Shown: one piece after another, positions 1-9,311 of the stretch
Layout: each line of letters begins with the position of its first letter
Numbering within the stretch: the first letter of the stretch is position 1
DNA from: Leptospira selangorensis
GTDB lineage: Bacteria; Spirochaetota; Leptospiria; Leptospirales; Leptospiraceae
Assembly (NCBI RefSeq): GCF_004769405.1
Contig: NZ_RQES01000016.1
Coordinates: 248,001-312,000 of the forward strand
Direction of reading: 5' to 3'
DNA length: 64,000 nt
Position numbers and translations under genes: made by a program
Notes under the pieces: model-generated
Seen by the model: only the letters and a program-made list of their open reading frames with translations
What the model was told of the DNA's origin: nothing
Database searches by the model: none

Positions 1-2
1 AG

Positions 3-1460
3 ATCGATCCAATACTACACGAGAAGTGTATACAAAACTTAGAGAAGGCAGGGATCTCCAAAAATCGTTTTCATTTGGTGTTAGGGGACTTCCTACAAAA
101 TGAAAAGAAAGAAAACTATGATATTATACTCTGCAATCCTCCTTATCTACGTCTTAGCCATTCCAAACATGGAAAAAAATTGATCCGTCAATTCGCAGAG
201 GACATCAAAGAAGAGATTCCTGGGACAGCGAACCTGTATGTATTCTTTCTACTTCGTATACTAAGGCTTTTAGGTCCGGGAGGAAGGGCGTCCATACTAG
301 TTCCTTACGAATTCTTGAATGCTGGATATGGAGTTCCGATAAAAAAAGCGATTATTCAATCCGGATATCTTCGTCGTATACTTATCTTAGATTCTTCCTG
401 GTCTTTGTTTACTGGAGCTGTTACTTCTTCCTGTATACTATTCTTAGAAAATTCAAGAGATAGCGAAGAAGGTTTTCTTTGGTCAAGGACCTCATCATTC
501 ATTAAAGGAGAAAGTATAGAGCTTTCCGAGATGGTCTGGAGAAAAATTCGTCCTGATGCCGAGGCAAAATGGACTAGATTATTGAGTGATGACTCGGAGC
601 CGGTACAAAATATAAAAAATGATGATAAAAATTCACCTAACAATAATTATGTGACTATGTCCGAAGATAATCGTCACGGTTGGGTCCCTATTAAGGAATT
701 CGGAAGTTTTAGGAGAGGAATCGCGACAGGGGACAACGGATATTTTCTTTTATCCGAAAAAGACGCTTCGAACTTATCTATTCCTAAAAACTATCTTAGA
801 TCTTCTATTCCGAAAGCTCAGTATGCACTTTCTCCATTTTTTACCGGAGATGATTGGAATACTTTGAAATCTCAAGGAGCCAAGGTATGGCTTTTGGATG
901 CAAAAGAAGTTCCGAACACTAATGAACAAGAAGGTATCAACAAATATCTGGAAGAAGGGATCAAACGAGGAGTACCGAAACGTTTCCTTCCTTCTAAAAG
1001 AAAACCTTGGCATTCTCAGGAGAACAGAGGACCTTGCAGGATCTTAGCCACTTCTTTTCATAGGGCAGAAGTAAGATTCGTGTTCAACCAAAGCCCTGCA
1101 GTTCATCTCACCTGCTTTCATGGATTTTCCGCAAAACCTGAATATGCTCATTTCGAAGAATATTTATTTGCTTATCTGATCACTCCTCATGTCCGTAAAG
1201 AGTTGGAATCAAGAACTAGAGAATATGCTCAAGGACTACGAAAAGTGGAACCTGGGGATCTGAATTCTCTTCTTGTACCTGATTTCAGGAAATTAAAAGA
1301 AGCGGAGAAGGAGAAGATCGGGAAATTACTCCATAATTATAGGAATATGATCCGTCCTTGGACTCCTGGTCGTAGGCAAAAAGGGGAGAAAGGGATCAGA
1401 AACCCGGAAGAAGAAGCAATACTCAAAAATATCGAGACTGAATTCTTAACCGGGCTATAA
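3..1460 (+). CDS. Eco57I/TaqI-type adenine-specific DNA methyltransferase, 5' truncated
   Basis: Transfers a methyl group from SAM to adenine in DNA, as part of a restriction-modification or orphan methylation system. The frame is open to the left edge, so the gene starts upstream and the first in-frame TTG (position 75) is not the real start. The catalytic motif IV NPPY lies in the context DIILCNPPYLRLS, preceded by the strand-end motif VLGDFL. The second half (after about residue 220 of the visible part) resembles the TaqI-like target-recognition domain, ending in a region with EYAQGLRKVEPGDL that is typical of these C-termini. The SAM-binding N-terminus is outside the window, so whether a nuclease domain is fused cannot be judged. 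It ends 6 bp before a convergent marR gene. Confidence 0.85.
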   Translation: MDPILHEKCIQNLEKAGISKNRFHLVLGDFLQNEKKENYDIILCNPPYLRLSHSKHGKKLIRQFAEDIKEEIPGTANLYVFFLLRILRLLGPGGRASILVPYEFLNAGYGVPIKKAIIQSGYLRRILILDSSWSLFTGAVTSSCILFLENSRDSEEGFLWSRTSSFIKGESIELSEMVWRKIRPDAEAKWTRLLSDDSEPVQNIKNDDKNSPNNNYVTMSEDNRHGWVPIKEFGSFRRGIATGDNGYFLLSEKDASNLSIPKNYLRSSIPKAQYALSPFFTGDDWNTLKSQGAKVWLLDAKEVPNTNEQEGINKYLEEGIKRGVPKRFLPSKRKPWHSQENRGPCRILATSFHRAEVRFVFNQSPAVHLTCFHGFSAKPEYAHFEEYLFAYLITPHVRKELESRTREYAQGLRKVEPGDLNSLLVPDFRKLKEAEKEKIGKLLHNYRNMIRPWTPGRRQKGEKGIRNPEEEAILKNIETEFLTGL

Positions 1461-1466
1461 GAGGTA

Positions 1467-1892
1467 CTATTTTAGGTTTTTATAAAGTTTATCCAAAAGC
1501 CGGACTAGGTCTTTCTTTTCCGGTTCCGTAAAACCTTTATAAAGGCCTGCAAGTAATGACCTAGATATTCCAAGCATCACAGGTCGGATAGAATAGGCCT
1601 TGCGTGTAAGTTGTAGATTAACCACTCTTTGGTCTTGAGTATCTCTCACTCTTTCCACATAACCTAGATCTTGGAGTTTGTCCACAAGTGCGGTCAGGGT
1701 GGACTTGTCCCTATCTATCATCCGAGCTATATCCTGCATCGGAACTCTTTTGGACATTGCAAGTGCGAATAGAATATCCGCATGGGTAGTGGTTAGCTGG
1801 CCCAAGCCCTTGTCCTTCAGTTCGGAATTCAGACGTCTGTGGAATTCGTCCCTGATCCTAGAAATCAGATAAATGATCGTACGAGGATTCAT
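1467..1892 (-). CDS. MarR-family transcriptional regulator
   Basis: A 141-residue winged-helix regulator of usual MarR length. The DNA-binding core runs about residues 30-100: [13 protein letters not shown] begins the first helix, [16 protein letters not shown] is the recognition helix region, and [13 protein letters not shown] is the wing with the conserved D/R pattern. It lies 18 bp downstream of the maoC-like gene on the same strand, so the two are probably one transcript, and it may respond to a fatty-acid or aromatic ligand, as many MarR proteins beside acyl-CoA genes do (inference). Inverted repeats upstream of the pair are candidate operators. Confidence 0.85.
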   Translation of the reverse strand: MNPRTIIYLISRIRDEFHRRLNSELKDKGLGQLTTTHADILFALAMSKRVPMQDIARMIDRDKSTLTALVDKLQDLGYVERVRDTQDQRVVNLQLTRKAYSIRPVMLGISRSLLAGLYKGFTEPEKKDLVRLLDKLYKNLK

Positions 1893-1910
1893 TTTAGAAT
1901 ACCTTGCCGA

Positions 1911-2375
1911 TTAGGCGAATTGGTAGAGATAGATTACTTCACCGATTGCAGCAGGTTTTGCTGCACCTTCTACCTCGAAACTAAGTTTTAAGGTCATTCT
2001 TGCGGTACCTCTTAGGTCCTTCAATTCGATCAATTCCGCTCTAAGTTTGAGCTTGGAACCCACTTTTACAGGATCTAAGAAGCGGAGTTTTTCCATTCCG
2101 TAATTGATTCCCATTTTGATGTTTCTCAGCTCTAGAATCTGGCTTAATAGATAAGGAGCCATAGAAAGTGTAAGATAACCGTGAGCGATAGTTGTTCCGA
2201 AAGGAGATTCTTTGGCCGCTCTTGCCGGATCCGTATGGATCCATTGGTGGTCCAAAGTTGCGTTTGCGAATGTATCGATTTGTGCCTGGGTGATTTCGTG
2301 AGCGTCGGATACGCCTAGTTCTTTTCCTTCGTAAGCTTGTAATTCTGCGAAGCTGGATAGTACGAGTTTAGCCAT
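1911..2375 (-). CDS. MaoC-family acyl dehydratase (hot-dog fold)
   Basis: A 154-residue single hot-dog protein. The hydratase-2 motif is visible in the first half: [15 protein letters not shown] supplies the conserved Asp and His that add water to trans-2-enoyl-CoA in (R)-specific enoyl-CoA hydratases, followed by [14 protein letters not shown], the second family signature. The protein is therefore likely to hydrate/dehydrate acyl thioesters in the cytoplasm; the chain-length or substrate is not evident. It is the first gene of a two-gene minus-strand unit with marR. Upstream on the minus strand an AGGGAC sequence lies about 9 nt from the ATG. Confidence 0.85.
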   Translation of the reverse strand: MAKLVLSSFAELQAYEGKELGVSDAHEITQAQIDTFANATLDHQWIHTDPARAAKESPFGTTIAHGYLTLSMAPYLLSQILELRNIKMGINYGMEKLRFLDPVKVGSKLKLRAELIELKDLRGTARMTLKLSFEVEGAAKPAAIGEVIYLYQFA

Positions 2376-2461
2376 TTGATTTTGTCCCTGTCAATGCTGG
2401 ATCTATATGTCCAGTACCCTAATGCCTTAAATAGTTTTGTCACCAACTTTTTAGGTAAAAC

Positions 2462-2477
2462 CAGAACGACTGTTCTG
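2462..2477. promoter_or_regulatory. inverted repeat CAGAAC-N4-GTTCTG
   Basis: A perfect 6-bp palindrome with a 4-nt spacer, about 90 bp upstream of the maoC start. It shares the core AGAAC/GTTCT with the repeat at 2677-2690. A candidate operator, perhaps for the MarR protein encoded next to it; no direct evidence beyond symmetry and place. Confidence 0.35.
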
Positions 2478-2676
2478 TTCGTAGTCCAAAGTTTTTGGCT
2501 TAATTCTACTTTGAAATTTCTGTTTTTCACGCGAAGTCGCAAAGGGGAGAAGGTAAGGGTGATAATTCGCTTAATCTTATTTAAATCTCTTCTATTCTTA
2601 GCGACTTGGCGTGAGGTTTTTCCTATCTTTCTTTCCTTAGGAATTTTATAAAAACTTAAAGTTCTTTTGGAAGGAT

Positions 2677-2690
2677 AGAACGTTCGTTCT
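2677..2690. promoter_or_regulatory. inverted repeat AGAACG-TT-CGTTCT
   Basis: A perfect 6-bp palindrome with a 2-nt spacer. A further half site (CGTTCT) follows at 2714-2719. It lies 160 bp upstream of nuoA and 300 bp upstream of maoC, so it could act on either. Candidate operator only. Confidence 0.35.
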
Positions 2691-2847
2691 GCTTTTTGAG
2701 GCGGTATTGAAAAACGTTCTCATTTCGAAAAAAGGAAAATTGTAAAATTCGAAAATGATAGAATCCGGTCTTCCGACCTCTTGCAAAGGCCCCTTTCGGG
2801 ATTTTAGATTGACATAGGCGAGTATGGGAGTTTGATAGAAGTTAGAT

Positions 2848-3225
2848 ATGGGAAGTTCGCCGGACCATCTAGGCCCCCTGCTGATTCAATTCCTCTTGGG
2901 AGTAGGATTCTCCGCTCTCATACTCGGACTCGCGTTCCTTCTAAACCCCAAAAAAAAATCCAAACCTCATGATACTTTTGAGTGCGGAGTGCCGTATTAC
3001 GGGGATGCAAAGGGATTGTTTAATATCAAGTTCTACTTGGTCGCTGTTCTATTTATTCTTTTTGATATAGAAGCGATCTTCCTTTTCCCTTACGCCGTGA
3101 ATTTAAAATCATTCAAAGAGGCGGGACTGGGTAATTTTCTCTTAATTGAGATGTTTGTTTTTATTTTCACCCTCGTGGTTGGACTGTATTATATTCGGAA
3201 GAAGGGGGCCTTAGAATGGGATTAA
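2848..3225 (+). CDS. nuoA: NADH-quinone oxidoreductase subunit A
   Basis: Small membrane subunit of respiratory complex I (125 residues, normal length), three transmembrane segments at about residues 10-32, 63-85 and 95-117. The family signature [11 protein letters not shown], with the loop Cys, precedes the second helix, and [12 protein letters not shown] carries the conserved acidic residues of that helix. First gene of the nuo operon; it overlaps nuoB by 10 bp, so the two are translationally coupled. Confidence 0.95.
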   Translation: MGSSPDHLGPLLIQFLLGVGFSALILGLAFLLNPKKKSKPHDTFECGVPYYGDAKGLFNIKFYLVAVLFILFDIEAIFLFPYAVNLKSFKEAGLGNFLLIEMFVFIFTLVVGLYYIRKKGALEWD

Positions 3226-3776
3226 ACGAACAACTCGCTCAACCCGGATCGTCTTACGGAGATTCCTTCCAAATTGCAACTGTGGACTCGGTTATCAATT
3301 GGGGAAGAAGTTACTCCTTATGGCCTTATCCATTCGCGACTGCATGTTGTGGGATAGAATACATGAGTACTTCCTGCGCGGATTATGATATCGCCAGGTT
3401 CGGAGCGGAAAGACCTTCTTTCTCTCCTAGACAAGCAGACATGATCTTAGTTCTTGGTACCATCACTTATAAGATGGCTCCGGTGCTTCGTGAAATTTAC
3501 GACCAATTGGCCGAACCAAAATTTGTGATCAGTTACGGAGCCTGTGCTTCTTCCGGTGGAATGTTCCATGCGTACTCTGTTTTACAGGGAATCGATCGAA
3601 TACTTCCTGTGGATCTATACGTTCCAGGTTGTCCTCCTAGACCAGAAGCACTTTTAGATGCTGTAATTAAACTTCAGGAAAAAGTAAAAACCCAAGGGTT
3701 AGAAGCCAGAAGACAGGAAGTAATGGATAAGATCCGGGAAATGAACGAAAGAAACAAACCCCTGGTCGTCCGATGA
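3216..3776 (+). CDS. nuoB: NADH-quinone oxidoreductase subunit B
   Basis: Peripheral-arm subunit that holds the terminal Fe-S cluster N2, which passes electrons to quinone. The ligands are visible: the tandem cysteines in [11 protein letters not shown], then GACASSGG, and [15 protein letters not shown]. At 186 residues it has normal length. The start lies inside nuoA, and the stop overlaps the nuoC start by 4 bp. Because N2 is normally reached through clusters in NuoG and NuoI, their absence here matters for interpreting this operon. Confidence 0.97.
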   Translation: MGLNEQLAQPGSSYGDSFQIATVDSVINWGRSYSLWPYPFATACCGIEYMSTSCADYDIARFGAERPSFSPRQADMILVLGTITYKMAPVLREIYDQLAEPKFVISYGACASSGGMFHAYSVLQGIDRILPVDLYVPGCPPRPEALLDAVIKLQEKVKTQGLEARRQEVMDKIREMNERNKPLVVR

Positions 3777-4294
3777 AAGAAACAATCCAGAGTTTCCTAA
3801 AAGACAAATTCCCTCATTTTATCTCCAAGGAAGAAGAAATACTCACAAATCTTCCTACATTCTTCTTAAAGTCGGAAGGAATTGTTCCTGTTCTTTCCGC
3901 TTTAAAAACAGCTCCTGGGATCGAACTGAATTATCTAAATGATCTGACTGCGATAGATTGGTTGGGCAAAAAAACTCCAAGATTCGAAGTCTGTTACCTT
4001 CTCCGCTCCGGAAACAAATCCTCCACAAAAGTACAATTCCGCGTAGCTTTAGAAGAAGATGAACAAGTTCCAAGTATCATAAACATTTTTAAAGGCGCTA
4101 ACTGGCCCGAAAGAGAAGTGTACGATCTATTCGGCATTCGTTTTGCAGGCCACCCTAGAATGGATCGTCTCATCATGCCTGATAATTTCCAAGGTCATCC
4201 ATTAAGAAAAGATTATCCTTTAGAAGGTTTCGGTCAGGATTATTTGGTAGAGGACCTTCTCACCATCCACTTAAAAGAAGATATGGAGGCTTAA
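3773..4294 (+). CDS. nuoC: NADH-quinone oxidoreductase subunit C
   Basis: The 30-kDa-type peripheral subunit (173 residues) of complex I. The signature is in the C-terminal half: [18 protein letters not shown] then LRKDYPLEG. It is a separate protein here, not fused to NuoD as in E. coli. It overlaps nuoB by 4 bp and is separated by 1 bp from nuoD. Confidence 0.95.
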   Translation: MKETIQSFLKDKFPHFISKEEEILTNLPTFFLKSEGIVPVLSALKTAPGIELNYLNDLTAIDWLGKKTPRFEVCYLLRSGNKSSTKVQFRVALEEDEQVPSIINIFKGANWPEREVYDLFGIRFAGHPRMDRLIMPDNFQGHPLRKDYPLEGFGQDYLVEDLLTIHLKEDMEA

Positions 4295-4295
4295 G

Positions 4296-5519
4296 ATGAC
4301 AGCGATGTACGAAAAGACAGCGGAACATTTCAGCCTCAAACAGAAAAAGCTCCCGGAAGGACATCTTCTTGTGAACCTGGGGCCTTCTCACCCTTCTACT
4401 CATGGGATCTTACAGAATGTGATCCAACTAGATGGAGAAAGAGTGGTGGATGCAGAATCCGTGATCGGATATGTGCATCGCAGTTTCGAAAAATTAGGAG
4501 AACGTTATACTTATAATCAGTTCCTAGTTTGCACGGACAGAATGAATTACGTATCCACTCCTCTGAATAATATCGGTTGGATACTTGCCGTAGAAAAAAT
4601 GCTCCAGATAGAAGTTCCTGATAAGGTAACTTACGTTCGGATGATCGTCTCCGAACTTTCTCGTGTAATGGACCATATTATCTGCAATGGAATTTTGGGA
4701 GTGGATCTCGGTGCATTCTCCGGGATGTTACATTTATTCCATCATAGAGAGAATATTTATCAGGTCCTGGAAAAACTCACGGGCGCAAGACTTACTACTA
4801 CATTCTGTAGAGTGGGTGGACTCGAAAAAGATATTTATCCTGAATTCGAGAAGGATGTTAAGACTATCATCAAAGGTCTTCGTCCTGCGATTGAAGAATT
4901 CCAGTCTTTATTAGTAAATAATAGGATCTTCATGGATAGAACGGAAGGTGTGGGAGGTATCTCTGCAGAAGATGCTATCTCTTACGGTTATTCCGGTCCG
5001 AACTTGAGAGCCGCGGGTGTTCCTTGGGATATTCGTAAGGACGATCCTTATATGTTCTATGATAAGGTGGATTTTGATATTCCTGTGGGAGAGGACGGTT
5101 CCGTTCTTCATAGGACTCTTGTCCGTATGGAAGAGATGAGACAATCTCTTCGAATTGTAGAGCAATTGATTAACGGTCTTCCAACAGGCGCTCATCATGC
5201 CGACATGCCTCATATCTATCTTCCCGATAAGAGCAAGGTTTATAAGAATATGGAAGAGTTGATCTACCATTTCAAATTGATCATGCACGGGATCAAAGTC
5301 CCTAAGGGAGAATATTATATGGCAACCGAGGCCGCTAACGGTGAACTCGGATTTTATATCGTTTCCGAAGGGGAGAAGTCTCCTTGGAGAGTGCATGTTC
5401 GTAGGCCATGTTTCTGGTTTTATCAATCTTTCCCTGAATTAGTAAAAGGTTCACTTCTTGCGGATACGGTCGCTACAATGAGTTCCATGAATGTGATCGC
5501 AGGGGAGTTGGACTGCTGA
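4296..5519 (+). CDS. nuoD: NADH-quinone oxidoreductase subunit D
   Basis: The 49-kDa-type subunit (407 residues) that forms the quinone-binding cavity with NuoB. The N-terminal loop motif is [11 protein letters not shown], whose His residues line the quinone head-group site. Further family blocks are [11 protein letters not shown] and the C-terminal [19 protein letters not shown]. The stop and the nuoE ATG overlap by one base (TGATG). Confidence 0.97.
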   Translation: MTAMYEKTAEHFSLKQKKLPEGHLLVNLGPSHPSTHGILQNVIQLDGERVVDAESVIGYVHRSFEKLGERYTYNQFLVCTDRMNYVSTPLNNIGWILAVEKMLQIEVPDKVTYVRMIVSELSRVMDHIICNGILGVDLGAFSGMLHLFHHRENIYQVLEKLTGARLTTTFCRVGGLEKDIYPEFEKDVKTIIKGLRPAIEEFQSLLVNNRIFMDRTEGVGGISAEDAISYGYSGPNLRAAGVPWDIRKDDPYMFYDKVDFDIPVGEDGSVLHRTLVRMEEMRQSLRIVEQLINGLPTGAHHADMPHIYLPDKSKVYKNMEELIYHFKLIMHGIKVPKGEYYMATEAANGELGFYIVSEGEKSPWRVHVRRPCFWFYQSFPELVKGSLLADTVATMSSMNVIAGELDC

Positions 5520-5998
5520 TGAGTTATCAATTTTCTTCCCAATCAGTTGCAAGACTAGACAAACTACTGGAGATGTTCCCGGATAAAAGAAGTGTGATCC
5601 TCCCAGGGTTGTACCTCCTACAGAAAGAACAGGGATATGTAGACAGAGAGGGAATGGAAGCGCTTGCCGACAAGATCGGTTCTCCAATTTCTCTCGCCCA
5701 AATATACGGGGTTGCTACCTTTTATACCTTATATAATAAAAAACCTGTTGGTAAGTATCATATCCAGATTTGTGGAACTTCTTCTTGTTATATGAGAGGG
5801 AATGATAAACTCGAAAAACATATTTGCTCTCGTTTGGGAATAGAAACTGGAGAAACAACTTCTGATAAAAAATTCACTTTAGAAGAAGTGGAATGTTTGG
5901 GTGCATGCGGATACGCTCCTATGGTCCAGATCAACGATGCATATTATGAAAATCTAACGTTCGAAAAAATGGATGAGATCCTGAAGGATTTGACCTAA
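5519..5998 (+). CDS. nuoE: NADH-quinone oxidoreductase subunit E
   Basis: The 24-kDa-type thioredoxin-fold subunit of the NADH-dehydrogenase module (159 residues). It holds the [2Fe-2S] cluster N1a: ligands CGTSSC (C-x4-C) and CLGAC (C-x3-C) are both present. Residues 20-75 form the helical domain with the usual [10 protein letters not shown] stretch. It is coupled to nuoD by a one-base overlap and followed 11 bp later by nuoF. Confidence 0.96.
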   Translation: MSYQFSSQSVARLDKLLEMFPDKRSVILPGLYLLQKEQGYVDREGMEALADKIGSPISLAQIYGVATFYTLYNKKPVGKYHIQICGTSSCYMRGNDKLEKHICSRLGIETGETTSDKKFTLEEVECLGACGYAPMVQINDAYYENLTFEKMDEILKDLT

Positions 5999-6009
5999 GG
6001 GGAAACGTT

Positions 6010-7308
6010 ATGGCAGAAATGAAAATCCTCACTAAATTTATAGACGATCCCCGTTCGAATGAATTGGAATTTTACGAATCCGTTCACGGTTATGACGGGA
6101 TGAAAAAAGCTCTGTCTATCGCGCCGGAAGAAATTATCGAGATCGTCAAAAAATCAGGTTTGAGAGGAAGAGGGGGAGCAGGTTTCCCTACAGGGCTCAA
6201 ATGGTCCTTTATTCCTAAGGATATTCCAAAACCTAAATATTTGATCTGCAATGCAGACGAGGGAGAACCCGGAACATTCAAAGATCGTAAACTGATCGAG
6301 AACCTTTCCCACCAGATCATTGAGGGAATGGTGATCGGTGCAAAAGCAATCGGTGCAAACAAAGGATTTTTTTATATCCGTGGAGAGTTCAATAAAGGGA
6401 TCGACTCCATGCAGAAGGCAATCGACGAAGCCTATGCAAAAGGATATCTGGGAAAAAATATCCTAGGCAGCGGATTTGATTTTGATCTAGTATTATATGC
6501 GGGAGCGGGAGCTTATATCTGCGGAGAAGAGACTGCGCTCATCAATTCTTTGGAAGGTCGTAGGGGCCATCCTAGATTAAAACCTCCATTTCCTGCTGTT
6601 TCGGGCCTATATCGTTGTCCTACAGTTGTGAATAACGTGGAAACTTTTTCCACAGTTCCTCATATTTTGGACAAGGGCGCGGATTGGTATTCTAAGATTG
6701 GTACTGAAAAATCCCCTGGCACTCGTTTGTTCTCCGTTTCCGGTCATGTAAAAAGACCCGGTGTATACGAGATAGAATTAGGAACTCCTTTATTAGAATT
6801 AGTGAATGATCTTTGTGGTGGAATGCTGGACGATGTTCCGTTAAAAGCGGTGATCCCAGGCGGTTCTTCCGTTCCTATCCTAACTGCAGAAGAATGTAAA
6901 ACTGCAAATATGGATTTCGAATCCATGGCGGCTCATAAAACAATGCTTGGTTCCGGTGCAGTAATCGTGATCGGCGAAGGTACGGATCTTGTGGAAACCA
7001 CTTACAGGTTTGCAAGATTCTACGCTCATGAATCTTGCGGACAATGTACTCCTTGCAGAGAAGGTACTCATTGGGTGAGGGACCTACTACATAAGATAAG
7101 AGAAGGAGAAGGAACAAGTGCGGACTTGGATCTTATTCTTTCTTTAGCTCGAAATATGGAAGGTGGAACTACAATCTGTCCTCTTTCTGACGCATGTGTG
7201 GGAGCTGTCCGACCTACTATCTTAAAGTTCAAACATGAATTCGAAGCCAGATTAAAAGACAAAGCGGTTAAAGAAGAAGTAGAACAGCCTGCCGCGAGCG
7301 GGGCCTGA
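6010..7308 (+). CDS. nuoF: NADH-quinone oxidoreductase subunit F
   Basis: The 51-kDa-type flavoprotein (432 residues) that oxidises NADH. The NADH-binding glycine loop [10 protein letters not shown] (near residue 55), the FMN-binding [14 protein letters not shown] (near 160) and the [4Fe-4S] N3 ligands [12 protein letters not shown] plus the later TTICPL cysteine are all present. The next gene is nuoH only 3 bp away, so nuoG, which normally follows nuoF, is missing. A Shine-Dalgarno-like AAGGGGAAA precedes the ATG. Confidence 0.97.
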   Translation: MAEMKILTKFIDDPRSNELEFYESVHGYDGMKKALSIAPEEIIEIVKKSGLRGRGGAGFPTGLKWSFIPKDIPKPKYLICNADEGEPGTFKDRKLIENLSHQIIEGMVIGAKAIGANKGFFYIRGEFNKGIDSMQKAIDEAYAKGYLGKNILGSGFDFDLVLYAGAGAYICGEETALINSLEGRRGHPRLKPPFPAVSGLYRCPTVVNNVETFSTVPHILDKGADWYSKIGTEKSPGTRLFSVSGHVKRPGVYEIELGTPLLELVNDLCGGMLDDVPLKAVIPGGSSVPILTAEECKTANMDFESMAAHKTMLGSGAVIVIGEGTDLVETTYRFARFYAHESCGQCTPCREGTHWVRDLLHKIREGEGTSADLDLILSLARNMEGGTTICPLSDACVGAVRPTILKFKHEFEARLKDKAVKEEVEQPAASGA

Positions 7309-7311
7309 TCG

Positions 7312-8370
7312 ATGGATTGGAATATAGTCCTACTCTGGTTATTAAAAAGTGCACTTTTTTTCTTAGTGTTTATCACTGCTTGTGCTTACTATACATTAGC
7401 AGAACGTAAAGTAGCTGGATTTATCCAAGATAGGAAAGGCCCAAATCGTGCAGGTCCTCTTGGTCTTTTACAACCATTAGCTGATGGGATCAAGTTTTTA
7501 ACGAAGGAAGAAATCTTTCCTAAAAATGTGAACAGGGTTATGTATTTGATCGCGCCTGCGATCTCTATGACCTGTGCGATCATGGCTTGGGCAGTTGTGC
7601 CCTTGGGTGGAACCGTTATCTTACCTGAATTTCTGGCAAGAGAGGTCGGATTTACTTCTATAGATCTTCAAATTGCAAATCCGGATACAGGAATTTTGTT
7701 CTTGTTTGCGATCTCCAGTCTTTCCGTTTACGGGATCATTCTTGCGGGTTGGTCCAGTAATAATAAATATTCTTTGATCGGTGGGATCCGTGCTACGGCT
7801 CAGATGATCAGTTACGAATTGCCTCTCGGTCTTTCAGTGGCGGCTATCGTAATCTTGACCGGATCTTTAAAACTCACCGATATCAATGATGCACAGATCG
7901 GTCTTTGGAATATTTTTAAACTTCCTGGCTTTATTGCGTTTTCCGTTTTTGTAGTGGCTATGTTTGCGGAAACGAATCGACTTCCTTTCGATTTGGCAGA
8001 AGCAGAATCTGAATTAGTGGTTGGATTTCATACGGAATACGGTGCATTCAAATTTGCGTTATTTTTTATCGCAGAATACATGAATATGATCACTATGAGT
8101 TGTGTGGTCACCATTCTATTCTTCGGCGGATACCATCTTCCTTTTGGAATATTGAGCGGTTCCGTTTGGCAGGCATGGGCAGGGCTCGGGTTTTTTACTC
8201 TTAAAGTTTTATTTTTCGCATTCTTGTTTATGTGGGTGAGATGGACCCTTCCTAGATTCAGATATGATCAATTGATGACTATTGGTTGGAAAAAAATGAT
8301 CCCTTGGGCAGTGGCAAATATTCTGATCGCAAGCGTTTATGTTGGTTTGGATGGTTTCTGGAAATGGTAG
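7312..8370 (+). CDS. nuoH: NADH-quinone oxidoreductase subunit H
   Basis: The ND1-type membrane subunit (352 residues, eight or so transmembrane segments) that joins the peripheral and membrane arms and forms the entrance to the quinone channel. Conserved blocks: [20 protein letters not shown] after helix 1, and [18 protein letters not shown] with its string of acidic residues. It follows nuoF by 3 bp, and its last 7 bases overlap nuoJ, so there is no room for nuoI. Confidence 0.97.
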   Translation: MDWNIVLLWLLKSALFFLVFITACAYYTLAERKVAGFIQDRKGPNRAGPLGLLQPLADGIKFLTKEEIFPKNVNRVMYLIAPAISMTCAIMAWAVVPLGGTVILPEFLAREVGFTSIDLQIANPDTGILFLFAISSLSVYGIILAGWSSNNKYSLIGGIRATAQMISYELPLGLSVAAIVILTGSLKLTDINDAQIGLWNIFKLPGFIAFSVFVVAMFAETNRLPFDLAEAESELVVGFHTEYGAFKFALFFIAEYMNMITMSCVVTILFFGGYHLPFGILSGSVWQAWAGLGFFTLKVLFFAFLFMWVRWTLPRFRYDQLMTIGWKKMIPWAVANILIASVYVGLDGFWKW

Positions 8371-8975
8371 GAATATTCGAGAATCCGGGGCTTCTGCTCT
8401 TTTTTATATTCAGTGGAGTATTGGTTGCCGGAGCTTTAGGAGTTGTATTTCACCCGAATCCAATCAGTTCCGCTGTTTTACTTGTACTTTCCTTTTTCGC
8501 GTTAGCCGGAATTTATGCGGTTATCGGTTCCGTTTTTGTGGCTACCATGCAAGTTTTGGTCTACGCGGGCGCGATCATGGTGCTTGTGGTTTTCGTTCTG
8601 ATGCTTCTATCATTACATGATGAAGGAATTGCAAAACTTTGGAACCATCCTATTAAAAAAGTTTTGGTACTTTCCGTTGTAGTATTGCTTGCGATTGTGC
8701 TGATCCATTCCGTAAGAGAGGGTGTCCCGAATACGGAAGCTTCTCCTAAAGGATACTCTGATTCCGGGACTTATGAGTATACATTATCCAAATCAGAAGA
8801 AGGTAAAGCAGGTGTGATCGCGGAAGGAAATACTGCTGCGGTGGGAAGTTCCATGTTTTTGGATTACCTTCTTCCTTTTGAAATAGTTTCCATATTACTT
8901 TTGGCCGCTGTACTGGGCGCAGTTATATTAGGGAAAAAGAATTTAGGTAAAAAAACAGAAGAAGGGGAGCCATGA
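8364..8975 (+). CDS. nuoJ: NADH-quinone oxidoreductase subunit J
   Basis: The ND6-type membrane subunit (203 residues from this start). I chose the ATG at 8364, which gives the normal N-terminus [11 protein letters not shown] and a 7-bp overlap with nuoH; the longer open frame from 8286 adds 26 polar residues encoded inside nuoH and is not credible. Five helices are visible; the third carries [18 protein letters not shown], the conserved segment with the pi-bulge region. A polar insertion of about 40 residues (roughly 125-165) lies before the last helix, within the range seen in bacterial NuoJ. It overlaps nuoK by 4 bp (ATGA). Confidence 0.93.
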   Translation: MVGIFENPGLLLFFIFSGVLVAGALGVVFHPNPISSAVLLVLSFFALAGIYAVIGSVFVATMQVLVYAGAIMVLVVFVLMLLSLHDEGIAKLWNHPIKKVLVLSVVVLLAIVLIHSVREGVPNTEASPKGYSDSGTYEYTLSKSEEGKAGVIAEGNTAAVGSSMFLDYLLPFEIVSILLLAAVLGAVILGKKNLGKKTEEGEP

Positions 8976-9307
8976 ATCCGGGAATTCTGAAACCAACTCT
9001 CGCGGGAATCCCCGTGGAATATCTGCTGATCCTTGCCTGTATCGTTTTTTCTATCGGTGTCGCCGGGGTTTTATTCAGAAGAAGTGCGGTAGTTATCTTC
9101 ATGAGTATAGAACTCATGTTGAACTCGGTAAATTTGGTATTTGTCGTTTTTTCTAAATCACTTCATCAAGTTCAAGGAGAAGTGGTGGTATTTTTCGTGA
9201 TGGCGATCGCAGCAGTCGAAGCGGCGATCGGTTTGGCCCTAGTGGTCGCAATTCACAGAAAGAAAAAGACAAGTTTTGTAGACGAAATGAATTTAATGAA
9301 ATGGTAA
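8972..9307 (+). CDS. nuoK: NADH-quinone oxidoreductase subunit K
   Basis: The ND4L-type subunit (111 residues, three helices), part of the proton path beside NuoJ. The conserved membrane glutamates are in [17 protein letters not shown] and in [16 protein letters not shown]. The start ATG lies in an ATGA overlap with the nuoJ stop. Confidence 0.96.
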   Translation: MNPGILKPTLAGIPVEYLLILACIVFSIGVAGVLFRRSAVVIFMSIELMLNSVNLVFVVFSKSLHQVQGEVVVFFVMAIAAVEAAIGLALVVAIHRKKKTSFVDEMNLMKW

Positions 9308-9311
9308 TACG

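Larger units (their letters stand above)
2376..2847. other. 472-bp divergent intergenic region (maoC / nuoA)
   Basis: No convincing gene: the open frames here on both strands have no recognisable domain and are low-complexity hydrophobic. It holds the control regions for two divergent units. On the plus strand TTGACA occurs at 2809-2814 with TTGATA 17 nt downstream, a possible nuoA promoter, but that would give a leader of only a few bases, so an upstream promoter is also possible. Three copies of a CGTTCT/GTTCT element and two short palindromes occur between 2462 and 2719. Confidence 0.5.

Noticed and set aside
2376..2651. 91-residue plus-strand open frame upstream of nuoA
   Set aside because: No domain, hydrophobic low-complexity sequence, overlaps the control region of two divergent units and has no ribosome-binding site.
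4911..5426. 171-residue minus-strand frame within nuoD
   Set aside because: Fully inside nuoD, no recognisable domain.
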